Source: Gamarada debralockiae (Eukaryota > Ascomycota > Leotiomycetes > Helotiales > Hyphodiscaceae). Taken from it: a stretch of DNA of 52,200 nucleotides. The notes beneath the pieces were generated by a model. That model had not been told where the DNA came from. It worked only from the letters and a program-made list of their open reading frames with translations, and ran no database searches. This document shows, one piece after another, positions 12,280-22,291 of this stretch (position 1 is its first letter; every line of letters starts with the position of its first letter). The DNA is taken from contig NXFV01000337.1 of NCBI GenBank assembly GCA_002803225.1, positions 1 to 52,200 on the forward strand. The letters are read 5' to 3'. Both the position numbers and the translations under genes were made by a program.

Positions 12280-13717
12280 TCTCCTCGATTCTTCCTTCCC
12301 ATCGATTTCATCCTTTCATTTTTCTCATTACGATGGACGGACGGGAAACATATAGACTGGCCCTTGTACACTTTTTCTAAAGCGATTTGGGTGGTGTTTT
12401 GCACTATGTTGGATTTGAGCATGAACATTGGTAGCATAGAAAGGAATCGGCGAATTTGTTGATGGGAAACTGGCGTCGTCTGGAACGAATTGCAGTTCTA
12501 CTTATACATTGAGGAGTTGGGATACTGCTCTCCAAGTTTGAGGATATATATCAATAAGCAGCGGACAGATATACCAGGTATGTCACATAAAAGATAATAA
12601 TATCAATCAAATTTATCATGCGCGTCAAGTTTGACGGACAAGTGAGAAACGAGTGTGGTTGTGCGAAGGGATCAACTTTGAGTGATGGTTTTGTTTGTCA
12701 GATTTATCTATGCGGTCTTGTATCCCCCGGGAACGGGCGCTTTCTTTCCGTATTCTCGTTACTCGAGGATGTCATCAATGCATCAGTGCCGTACATCCAC
12801 CGAGCTGAGATGAACCATGGCCAAGTCACCCAGCTTTCGGACGTTCGAGTGATCTTTCTTATCAAGATCGAGATGAATATCTTAATTCTTGTCTCTGACT
12901 CGCTTCAAGCACTAAGAATAGATTCTCCAATGTTAAGAGACTACCGAGAGGCCTGCTCAAACCATTCTTCGACATATCATCGACTTTCAGACGATCATGT
13001 GATCAGATTTTCCTTTCCGCCCCTTCCTGCAACAAACTCCAAGCCGCAAGACCGCAGTTCTTTCATCGGAATGCTTAAAACCAAGAACAATCAAGCACAC
13101 AAGAAAGGTCAGACTCCGTTTGACATCTCATGCGACATCGTCCGCGACCGTCGCCAAGCCTTGGCTCGTCTCACAATCCAGAGCAAAAATAATGTTTCTG
13201 TGTTTCAAGTATCTTTGGACGACCCTCAGCATTGACCATCTTCTCGGCGATCTTGGCTTTGTCTATTTTAGACGAAGCGGGACCTCTTGGGGCTTTATGC
13301 CTTTACCTTTTGGGAGGTGGAAGAGGAGTGCCAAGCGGATTGAGACGACATGGCGGAGATCAGGTGATTGGCGTTTCGCGACTTCCTTATTAGTTCTATA
13401 GTGAGTACGGATCTGGACTCCAACGTGGGGCAGATACACTAAACTTAGTCGAGTCATTGGAGAAGATGGAACACTGACAGCGCGATGATTTCCATCCGGA
13501 ATCTTAGTATGGAGGTGGGAATGGTATAAGAGTTGTCGATGGACCCGCGAGTTTGGGGTTTTGAATCCAGCTGCGCTCACATTCATTTCTCAAGCATTCC
13601 AAGAAGCTAGTCTTTCTCAAGCCGCTCACGTTAATTCATAATTCTTTCGATATCCACAAACCAAGAAACCATTCCTTCAACTGAACGCGATCTCGTTTAT
13701 CGACAAAACCACCCACA
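12280..13717. other. Intergenic region; one unsupported 205-codon ORF
   Basis: The left end is the likely 3' untranslated region of the ECL1-like gene. A continuous frame at 12618-13235 (+) encodes 205 residues without any domain, signal peptide or splice pattern, and is probably chance. The last 100 bp form the leader of the secreted-protein gene. Confidence 0.4.
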
Positions 13718-14320
13718 ATGCAATGCCTATCCGCTTTCCTGGCTCTTTTAGCCGTATCGACCGTGTCATCCCTCCCTTTGAACATCAACTTAGGGTCATA
13801 TTCGCCCGCTCTGGTAGTCGGTGATGGAGAGATCTCATTCGGCGCCGGAGAAGAGGTCTCCAATCTCCTAGAAACCCTCAGTGGGGCATCGCAAGAGTCT
13901 ATGGCGGCATCAGGCGAGGCGGCAACTGGAACCGCAAAGCAGGTCGAAGGTACTCCATCTATCATCACACCCGTCATCTCAGCTATCCCATCTGCGTCAG
14001 CCTCAGCGCTCCCTGCACTCTTGTCAGGGCAGGGTATTGGGAGAGACATTGAACCTCGCATGGCTGATGATGTGGATTTTATAGAGGTTTCGAAACGGGA
14101 TCTCGCTGAGAGAGGGGAGAAGGAGGAGAGGGATCTCGCTGGTTTCAACGCGGCGCTTGATTTTGCGGCGGGTGCGCTAAAGACGAGTCCCGGCGTACAG
14201 CTCGGGACTGGAGCTGAGGGGTCAGGTGTTGGAATTATCGTTGAGCCTGGGACTGATAGTGGTGCTGCGGGTGCTGCTAAAGAAGCGGTGATTATTGGGA
14301 AGAGGGATGTTGTGGCGTGA
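13718..14320 (+). CDS. Small secreted protein of unknown function with dibasic processing sites
   Basis: A single exon encodes 200 residues. The first 19 form a typical signal peptide (hydrophobic core LSAFLALLAVSTVSS, cleavage near SLP-LN). The mature part begins with a conserved-looking LNINLGSYSPALVVGDGEIS, followed by an Ala/Ser/Glu-rich middle. There are two Lys-Arg sites, SKRD near residue 126 and GKRD five residues from the end, which could be cut by a Kex2-type protease. The segment between them (around FNAALDFAAGALK and GTGAEGSGVGI) is Gly/Ala-rich. I recognise the general type from other ascomycete secretomes but no function. The start context (CCCACAATGC) is good and no cysteine-knot pattern is present. 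The protein could be cell-wall associated. Confidence 0.75.
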   Translation: MQCLSAFLALLAVSTVSSLPLNINLGSYSPALVVGDGEISFGAGEEVSNLLETLSGASQESMAASGEAATGTAKQVEGTPSIITPVISAIPSASASALPALLSGQGIGRDIEPRMADDVDFIEVSKRDLAERGEKEERDLAGFNAALDFAAGALKTSPGVQLGTGAEGSGVGIIVEPGTDSGAAGAAKEAVIIGKRDVVA

Positions 14321-14507
14321 CGCTGATTGACGCCAGGTGGGTAGAGGGGAAACATGGAATGAGACCGAGGTATAGAGACAGTTGAAGTGCTTGGGTTTGA
14401 AATGGGTGGTTTTTTAATGTACCGTAGATGACAATGATTCCCATCCAATACTCTAGTTTCAAACTGTGCTGGCCAGCCGACCCGTTTCGGTCGTTCGTCT
14501 TCAACGA

Positions 14508-15560
14508 CTAACGCAGTCGAATCTTCGTCATTTTCAAATTAACAAATTTAGTCATTTCCTCATCCGTCTTCCCAAATGAATCAAGAACTTCTCCCATCAT
14601 CACCCCCTGCACGAAACAATCATCTTGGAGATGATGGTGGCTTCCACAGGGTCTGAAACAGTCGGCACAAGCATCCAAGGAGCACCGCCAATTGATCACC
14701 CTTCTCAGCCCATGGCGGCACCATACCCATGAATCCGCTCTTCGTGATGATTAGCCTCCTACCTCTAATAGATGATAGAATCGAGCTGTCTACTAGAGAC
14801 ATGTGGGTAATCTTCCAAGTGATATGCGCTAGCGCCATTTCCGGGGGGAAGGTGTTGTCTTTAGCGAGAGGTCCTGAGGAGATAATGGCGTCACCGCACG
14901 GTATGCTGCAGAATTGTCTGTTTAAGAGTCCCTCTGGAAGTGGGATCCCCCGCCGATGACAATATCTCTTGGCCATGGCGTATTGCGCATTCACATCGTC
15001 CGAATCCTCTGATACGAGTAGGATGCCGCCGGGTATCAGGCCTGAACAAATGAGTGTTTCGTCTGAATGATGTAGTCAGCGAGTCAGGAAGTAAAGGAGG
15101 ATTTCCTTGGGCTTACCATGCTCGGAGAAAGTAACTTGAGCTTTGGTATCCCGAGCAGCACGAGAAAGAGGCCGTCAAGATCATCGAGATCTTCCACCTC
15201 GAAGTTCGGAGGACGTCTAGTCTTAGATACGTATTTACATGAGAGCTCAAGAGCTTCTGTGAGCATCCTCTAGTCCTCCGGCGCGCATGAATTCGATATT
15301 GAGGTCACTGTCCTGTAGCGGTATTTCTATCTTGTTGCTTAATTGCTTTCTCCTCGCAAGCCTTGAAGCCTGTTCTCCATAGCTTGCATATCCGATTCCA
15401 GCTCTCAAACTTGTCTATATCCGGAGTATTCTTCGTTTCTTTGATGCAATTTAGTGTTGCATTTGTTACGAGGTAGAATGGTAAAGCAAATGGAGATGCT
15501 TCGATATTGTCACTAAAGACTGAGATTGCAAAGGCTGCATTCCTGCTTCAAAGCCGGAGA
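14508..15560 (-). pseudogene. Remnant of a HET-type (heterokaryon incompatibility) gene
   Basis: Reading on the minus strand, pieces of a HET-family C-terminal half are visible in several frames. Bases 15560-15330 encode an exon-like piece (FESWNRICKLW), which ends at a stop. 15300-15240 continues in a second frame (DLNIEFMRAGGLED). 15266-15117 is in a third frame (MLTEALELSCKYV), followed by a clean intron at 15042-15116 (GTAAGC donor, CTGAC, TTCAG). 15041-14640 carries the family hallmark around RRLIITKSGFMGMVPPWAEKGDQLAVLLG. Within the next 30 bases the frame shifts again to reach QGVMMGEVLD and a stop at 14508. At least three frame breaks and the absence of the N-terminal HET domain indicate a dead copy. 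The intact family controls non-self recognition and cell death after hyphal fusion. Confidence 0.6.
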
Positions 15561-15730
15561 TTTGATAGAGTTCAGATGCGAAAAGGAGCCACGTTTCACA
15601 ATCAATTCATTACAACATTTCCTTCGTTTCGCTTATTTCAAAGATCATCTTAGTATTCTATGTACAACGGAGAGTGCAAGTAAACATTACATATTAATGT
15701 AGACTAAGTAGCCTTCGTCCGTCATCTATC

Positions 15731-18059
15731 TCAAGAGCTCACGCCCACGCAGTAATATTCTTCTGCCCAAAACTCGGATCCACAATTAGCGCCATCAGTG
15801 CCCAGAATTGTGTTCCAAGCATATAATTGCGCGGGTGTTATTCCCTCTGCCACGGCAAAGTCGTAGCAGCCAAGTCCAGAGATGGACTCTGCAAACTTGT
15901 TACAAGTACTGATGATACCTGCTTGAGTAGGACCTGGTGCTGTAACTGAGGTTGTGGTCGTTGCAGGTGCCGAAGATGTCGTACTTGTCGTCGCTCCACC
16001 AGATATGCCAACACAATAATACTCATTTGCCCAAAACTCCGAGCCACAATCAACGCCGTCGGCACCCAGGATTGGATTCCATGTATAAAGCTGCGCTGGC
16101 GTAATGCCCTCCGCCACTGCGAAGTCATAACATCCAAGACCAGAAATGGATTCTGCGAACTTGTTGCACGTGCTGATAATGCCGGACTGTGTCGGTCCCG
16201 GCGCTGCCACCGCTGTTGAAGTTGGTGTCGAAGACGTCGTAGTGGCGGTCGTAAAAATGTCGATGCAGTAATAATAATCGGCGAAGAGCAGCGTAGAACA
16301 ATTCTCACCATTGGGTCCAAGAATCGTGTTCCAAGCGAAGAAATTTGCCTCTGAGATTCGCCATAGCTCGGTCAAGGAGTAGCATCCATCACCTGAGCTA
16401 GCCATGACGTATTCTGTGCAAAGAGGCGTAATTCCAGACTGCGTTGGGCTAGGAGCTGTTCCGCCGATTGGAACGACAGTTGCATTGCGGCCACCTCCTA
16501 CGGCACTTCCACTTCCCGTTGAGCTCCCGCTGCCACCTCCTCTTTGCTGATCAGCATCGCTGGATGTTGCATTGGACACGGGTGGGGGGATGTAAGAACC
16601 CCCAGGAGCGCTGATGCAGATATACTGGTTGGATAGCTGGTCGCAGAAGCCCTGCAGATTCGGATTCCATGATAGAAGCTGAGTGGTAGTGATGTTGTTC
16701 TCAGCAGTTGAGATCTCTTGTATCACGGATGCGCTAAAAATTTTTAGCACCGCTTAACAAATAATGATGGCATAGCTTACCAGGTAGTATTGTAGGGAAT
16801 CGCCATCACGGTACATCCGGCAGGAAGGCATACGCTGGTGAAGTTCTGATCCGGCGTGCAAAAGGGGGCGCCGAATGCGAGCTGTAGATCGCCAGTAGTG
16901 ACATTGTATGTAGTCGACAGAGCATCGCAATAGATCGTACCGTTCGCGGTAGGATCGGGGACAACCAAATTTTGCAAATCGGTCATCGTAAGAGTTTGAC
17001 TGCATGCTACAGTCGCGCTGCTGGTCGTGCTGTTGATCTCAGGGGAGCCATCCCAGGTACCATTCACATAGTCGTACTCTGGCACCATTCGAACAAGCAA
17101 TTCTGGCATCTCCGCCTGGCAAACGTCAACGATATCGAGATACTGCTCCAGAAGGTAGTCTGAGTAATCGAGAACTGGCAAGTATGGAGATGCCACGCGC
17201 AAGTAGAACATCTTGAGGAAACAATCGCTGCATAGCAAAGTATCTGGATAGAGATTTGCGATCCGTTGGTTCTCGTCAGGCACATCGGTAGGATCTAAGC
17301 ACTGCGGGTCGGTACTCGTGCTGTCAGAGCAGTCAGGTCGAATTATATCCGAGCCAACCCAGTCATATGAATCGATCAGACAGAAACCAGTGCTGCTGGT
17401 GGTTTGGCGTTGGGTTATATTGCGCTTTGACTGAAATTCAGCCGAAATGGCATAAGGTCGATCCAAGCCTCTCTTTAGATCCGTGGAATCAGAGGCTGTC
17501 GGCACAGTCGTGTCAATCGTGACTGTCGAATTGCTTATGGAAGTCACCACGGAAGTGATTTCAGTACCATTGACGCCGGGCAGCAGAGCTACATTGGTGT
17601 CTGGCGTTAAGCACGCGATATTCATACCGTCCAACATTCTTCCGGGAATTGTGAGGGGAGGAACCAGTCGGCCATTGACATTCACGTAGTCATTTGCACA
17701 TTCGCTGAGAACGTCCGAGAACCAGGTCGAGGTTGTGGAGAGACAGTCAGCCGTACAGAGAGCGGTGACATTTTCCACGTCCCAGAGATAATTGTCAACG
17801 GTTCCTGCCATTCGCAGCAGAGTAGCGTCGCAGGAGACCGTTTCGTTGAGAGCATCGAGGCATCCAATACTAATGTTGAAGGCATTTGCGAGGAGAACAG
17901 GATCAACGGTCGGGTAAAGACTGGATTGAGCTGCCGTCTAGGGAATGAATGAGCAATCTGTTGAACCTGAAAAGACGAGATAGAGAGCAGCTCAAAGGAA
18001 AGAAGCCATACTTTTGTGACCAAAACATAACCCACGGCCAGTGCAATTCGATTGAACAT
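15731..18059 (-). CDS. Secreted chitin-binding protein with four LysM modules (CBM50)
   Basis: Exons 18012-18059, 16781-17937 and 15731-16733 give 735 residues; introns are 74 and 47 bp. The first 16 residues plus the start of exon 2 form a short signal peptide. Residues 17-400 are a Cys-rich N-terminal region common to large fungal LysM proteins (NISIGCLDALN; many N-glycosylation sites). LysM1 lies at about 406-444, LysM2 at 502-559, LysM3 at 586-644 and LysM4 at 674-732, joined by Ser/Thr/Gly/Pro linkers. LysM3 and LysM4 share 54 of 61 residues. The protein should bind chitin oligomers or cell-wall chitin, shielding hyphae from chitinases or masking chitin from hosts, as known LysM effectors do. 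Divergence from a CBM18-GH18 chitinase strongly suggests joint function. The splice joining exon 2 to LysM1 (TG|C) restores the family cysteine. Confidence 0.9.
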
Positions 18060-18922
18060 TATGTTGATAATAAATCTTCGAATGCCTCTGAACAGGAAAA
18101 ACGCTTAGACAGATCGAATTGGACCCAAAGGAGTGACAAAAGGAGAGACTGGTGGAACTCGCACTGGGCAGAAATAAAAAGAAGAAGGCAGCTCACGAGG
18201 AAGTAATGTACATAACGAAGCAAAGCAGCGTGCTCATCAGAGCCGAGCCCGTACCGTGCCTCCTTGAGCCTTGAAATCCCCACTACCTGCGGCTGGGCGT
18301 GATGGAACGGACTGACTACCTAAATGGGGGTGGACAAGGTAAAGATGGCATACATCAGAGGCTACGGACCATCTATCCGGACATGGTTGAATTATGTTAT
18401 TATATCCGACGTGAATTTTGCTGTCCCTGTGAGAACGTTGATCGTAAATGGAAAGAGATGTTGAAAAGGAGGCGGCACAGCATTAACGGCTACCGGCTTC
18501 TGATTGGATCGGCAAGCGGAAGTGGGGCGAATCACAACAGAGGGGTGATTTTCGAGCCGCCTCGGTGATTGTGAGCTTAATGCGTTGAGGGAATTGCTGG
18601 AAAATTCATTTCCTTTACAAGGAATACTTTTCTAGCGCGGCTCTCTTGCTTATTCTTTGTCACTTCGACACCCGATGAACTCTGAGCTCCTCTTTTTTTT
18701 TTTTTTTGAGGATGACCATCCGATGCCGGGATCAATCTCAGAGGCACGGCGGCTCTCCCCATTGCTTCGCCGCCGGCGATCAAGTAGCCTTGCATCCTAG
18801 CAGCTGTTTACGCATGTCGTCCGATCTTTGCTGAATACTTTATCCTCTCACCGTCCCTCTCTTGGACTCTTCCTCCCTCCAGTCACTCTTTTTACCTGTC
18901 CTTCGTTTGTATACCTTTCGTC
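18060..18922. promoter_or_regulatory. Bidirectional promoter region of the LysM-chitinase pair
   Basis: The 863-bp gap between the two start codons contains no credible ORF. It holds a long T run around 18693-18707 and a C/T-rich block at 18845-18910 just upstream of the chitinase start, typical of fungal core promoters. Coordinated expression of both genes is inferred from the arrangement. Confidence 0.5.
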
Positions 18923-21900
18923 ATGCAGTTTGTTACTTGGTTCACGGTCCTCGCGGGCTTGACATCGCTCTCCTTAAGTTCTGCAAAGACTGTAAGGAGA
19001 AATCCAGTCACCCTCAGTCCCTTTGCTCAATCGGCCAATGGTCTCGCCACCTATAATCCGCAACTTGGAAACTCTTCTATCCACGCGCGAGCTTTGCCCA
19101 CCGGAACCTGCAATGCTGCAACACCTTGCGAGAATGGAGCTTGCTGTGGAAGCGATAACCTCTGCGGCTATTCCCCAGCATCTTGCGGAACTGGCTGCCA
19201 GCACAATTGTCAGTATCTGATTCCAACTAGCTTTTCAGTGGCTAATGTATCTATAGGCGATGCTAAAGCAGAATGTGGTCCCTACGCTGCCGCTGGCGAA
19301 CAAAGTTGCCCCCTCAATGTCTGCTGTAGTGAATTCGGGTTCTGTGGATCTACTACCGAGTTCTGTACATGGAATAACACTGCTGATTCCAATTATGGCT
19401 CTTGCGATGAAAAATACGGAGGCTGCGGCAGCGTGAAGAGACCATCTTGCAGCGGCACAAGCGTTGGCAAACGCAATATCGGGTACTACGAATCCTGGTC
19501 TAATACACGAACATGTCAGAATGTGGCTCCAGAAGACTTGAATCTCGATGGCTTCACTTCGATGAACTTCGCATTTGCGTTCTTCGATCCAAGCACTTTC
19601 CAGATCTCGCCTATGGACGCCAATGGTGCTTCGCTTTACAGTCGTTTCACAGCTTTGAAAGAAAAGAAGGCCGGTCTAGAGACTTGGATTTCGGTCGGTG
19701 GATGGTCTTTCACTGATCCTGGAGCAACTCAAAGTGCTTTCAGTAACATGGTCAGCACCTCAGCTAATCGCGCGACATTCATCGATGGGTTGATGAAATT
19801 TATGAGCACCTACGGCTTCGATGGTGTTGATCTCGATTGGGAATATCCAGGTGCTGATGATCGTGGTGGAAACAGTGCTGATACTGTCAACTATGTAAGT
19901 CAATATCAACCGGACCTTACCGAGAGGTTGTCTCACGGAATATAGGTTACCCTCTGTAAGGAGATGCGTGCTGCCTTCGGAACCAAGTATGGCATCACGA
20001 TTACCCTGCCAACTTCATACTGGTATCTTCAGCATTTCGATTTGCCAGGAATCGAATCTTCAGTCGACTGGTTCAACATCATGGCCTACGACTTACACGG
20101 AGTCTGGGATGCCGACTCCAAGTATGTTGGGCCATACATCGCTCCCCACACCAATATCACCGAAATCGATGCTGCTCTCGATCTCATGTGGCGCGCTGGA
20201 GTCGACTCCTCCAAAGTCGTTCTAGGACAAGGATGGTACGGACGTTCTTTTACGTTGACAGATCCCAGCTGTAACACTCCGAATGGGGTTTGTCAATTTT
20301 CTGGTGGTGCTGATGCCGGACCATGTTCCAAAGCTTCTGGTATTCTCGATTACCAAGAGATTTCCAATGTCATCGTTTCCAACTCACTCACCCCAGTTTG
20401 GGATAAAATTGCGGGTGTCAAATGGATCACATGGAACAGCAATCAATGGGTTTCATATGACGATGGCGACACCTTCAAACAGAAGGTTGATTTTGCCAAT
20501 AGTCGTTGTCTTGGAGGGATGATGGTATGGGCTGTTGATCAAGTGGACCAAAGTGCAGACAATGGATTTGGTGGTTCCGCTGCAATATCTGGTACTGATA
20601 TTACAGACGATCAGCAAGCAGATGCCGATCAAGCCACTGCCAACAATGTCGCTGGCCTTACCTGCTATACGGCTGGATGTGGTGAGAGCTGTAAGGCTGG
20701 TACGTTCCAGGTCGCCCAATTCAATGGCCAGCCAGGCTCATTAAGCACTTCCGACAAATGTCCCAAGAAGAGCTATCGCTCTACATGCTGCGACTCCAAA
20801 ACCCAAGTCGGAGTTTGTCAATGGCGAGGATATCGAGGAGCAGGTCTCAGCTGTATTGGTGGATGCGCTGAGGGCGAGACGGAATTGACTACGAACACTA
20901 ATTCGCACGATTCTAAGAAGGGCGACAAAGATTGTCATGGAGGAACACAGAGTTACTGTTGTGCCGGCTTCAGAGCCACAAGTAAGTTATATCTATTTCA
21001 GAAGTTGTTTCCCTGGAGGATATGGCTAATATCAGTGTGACCGTCAGCCTCAAGCTTGAAAGACGATCTTGAAGATGCAGCAAAGGCAGCTGCTGAAGCC
21101 GCCGCCGAGCAAGCAGCCCTTGACGTGGCCGCCAAGGCCTTCTGTAGGGTGGCCGTCCCCGCGTTGCTTGCACCTCTCGAACTCATTGAGGACCTGATTC
21201 CCATCGTAGGAGAAATCCTAGACCTGGCTGAGGTTGCGGCCACTCCGGCCATCATTCAAGGTTGTGTGAAAGGCATTGAGAAAGAGGGCAAAGCCGAATT
21301 TAAGGTCTTTGGCAAGACGCATTCTCTCACAATGGATGAGCCGAAGACAAAAGCCACCGATGTCCCGGATAGAACAGATCCGAAATCAGCCACTCCGACG
21401 AAATCGGCCGATAAGACCTCGCCAACATGCAGTAAGAAGAATTCTAAGCGTGTCGACTCCCCAAACATTGTTGTCAGGGAAAATTACATTGATACCTCTG
21501 CAATGAGAATCATGATGGCGCAAGCAAATCAAAACAACAAAAATTGGAAAGACGGTGATGGATGGGCAATTATGGCCAGTAAGTCTTTTACTATTCACGC
21601 TTAACCTACTTGACTAGGTGTCGTTCTCTTATGAGTCAAGTCCTGTGCGAATAGTACACCACCATCGTTCTAAAGACTCTCTTTACTGACAGGATCTAGT
21701 ATGGCCTCAAACGGGGACAATTCCAGTGCCAGAGCATTACCAATTGATTGCAGGCTACGTCACCATCGACAGCAAATCGACTGATGATCTAACAAATGTC
21801 TGCGGCGAAGTTGTAAGACGAACGGTCACACACAATCGGAATTGGGTTGCCAATGCGTACGACATTGTAAACCAATCTGGCAAGATGATTTTCATTCCAC

Positions 21901-22127
21901 GGGGCGATTCTGCCGCCGGATGGGAGGTGAAAAATCTAGAGAAACAAAACGGCTATGGCCCTGTGACATACTCCAACTTGGGAAAGATCCGAGCAGGCCT
22001 GACTTACGCAGAGATTCGGGAGATGGGAGAACAGTATGCTGAAGACAATCCGAAATATGACTACACCGGGCTCTTGGGCAACAATTGCCGGACTTTTGCA
22101 AAAGCCTTGTACAAGATGATCCAGTAG
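18923..22127 (+). CDS. Killer-toxin-type GH18 chitinase with CBM18 modules and a C-terminal extension
   Basis: Five exons (18923-19208, 19257-19894, 19946-20981, 21048-21578, 21700-22127) give 972 residues. Order: signal peptide (1-21); a pro-like stretch with KR and ARALP; two hevein-like CBM18 modules (about 57-145), the splice at 19208/19257 restoring HNCDAKAECGPY; GH18 domain (about 155-490) with the complete active-site motif DGVDLDWE at 284-291 (acid Glu291); a Cys-rich region (560-650); an Ala-rich helix; a hydrophobic segment around IEDLIPIVGEIL (about 694-722); a Lys/Thr linker; and a terminal domain (830-972) with NNCRTFA (Cys960). This is the architecture of subgroup C fungal chitinases, related to the alpha/beta chitinase subunit of yeast killer toxins. 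It should cut chitin outside the cell. The C-terminal part is unassigned and may be a delivered domain. The last intron is long (121 bp). Confidence 0.92.
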
Positions 22128-22291
22128 CGAGATGGATCTGAAGCTAGAAATATACCGCCAAGATAATACAATTTAATGTATACCAAATATCAAGTCTTCA
22201 ATTGTCTAACATAGAGAACAGGGACTTCTAAAATGTCCCGTTCAACAGACATATGTCAGCTGACTTCGAGGACTAGCTGGGATCTAGGCGA

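Noticed and set aside
12618..13235. A 205-codon plus-strand ORF
   Set aside because: No domain, no signal peptide, no splice pattern and atypical composition; one frame of this length is not surprising in 52 kb read in six frames.
15084..15266. Short minus-strand ORF starting MLTEALELS as an independent gene
   Set aside because: It ends in a regular intron donor and joins the HET-type remnant, so it is a piece of that pseudogene.
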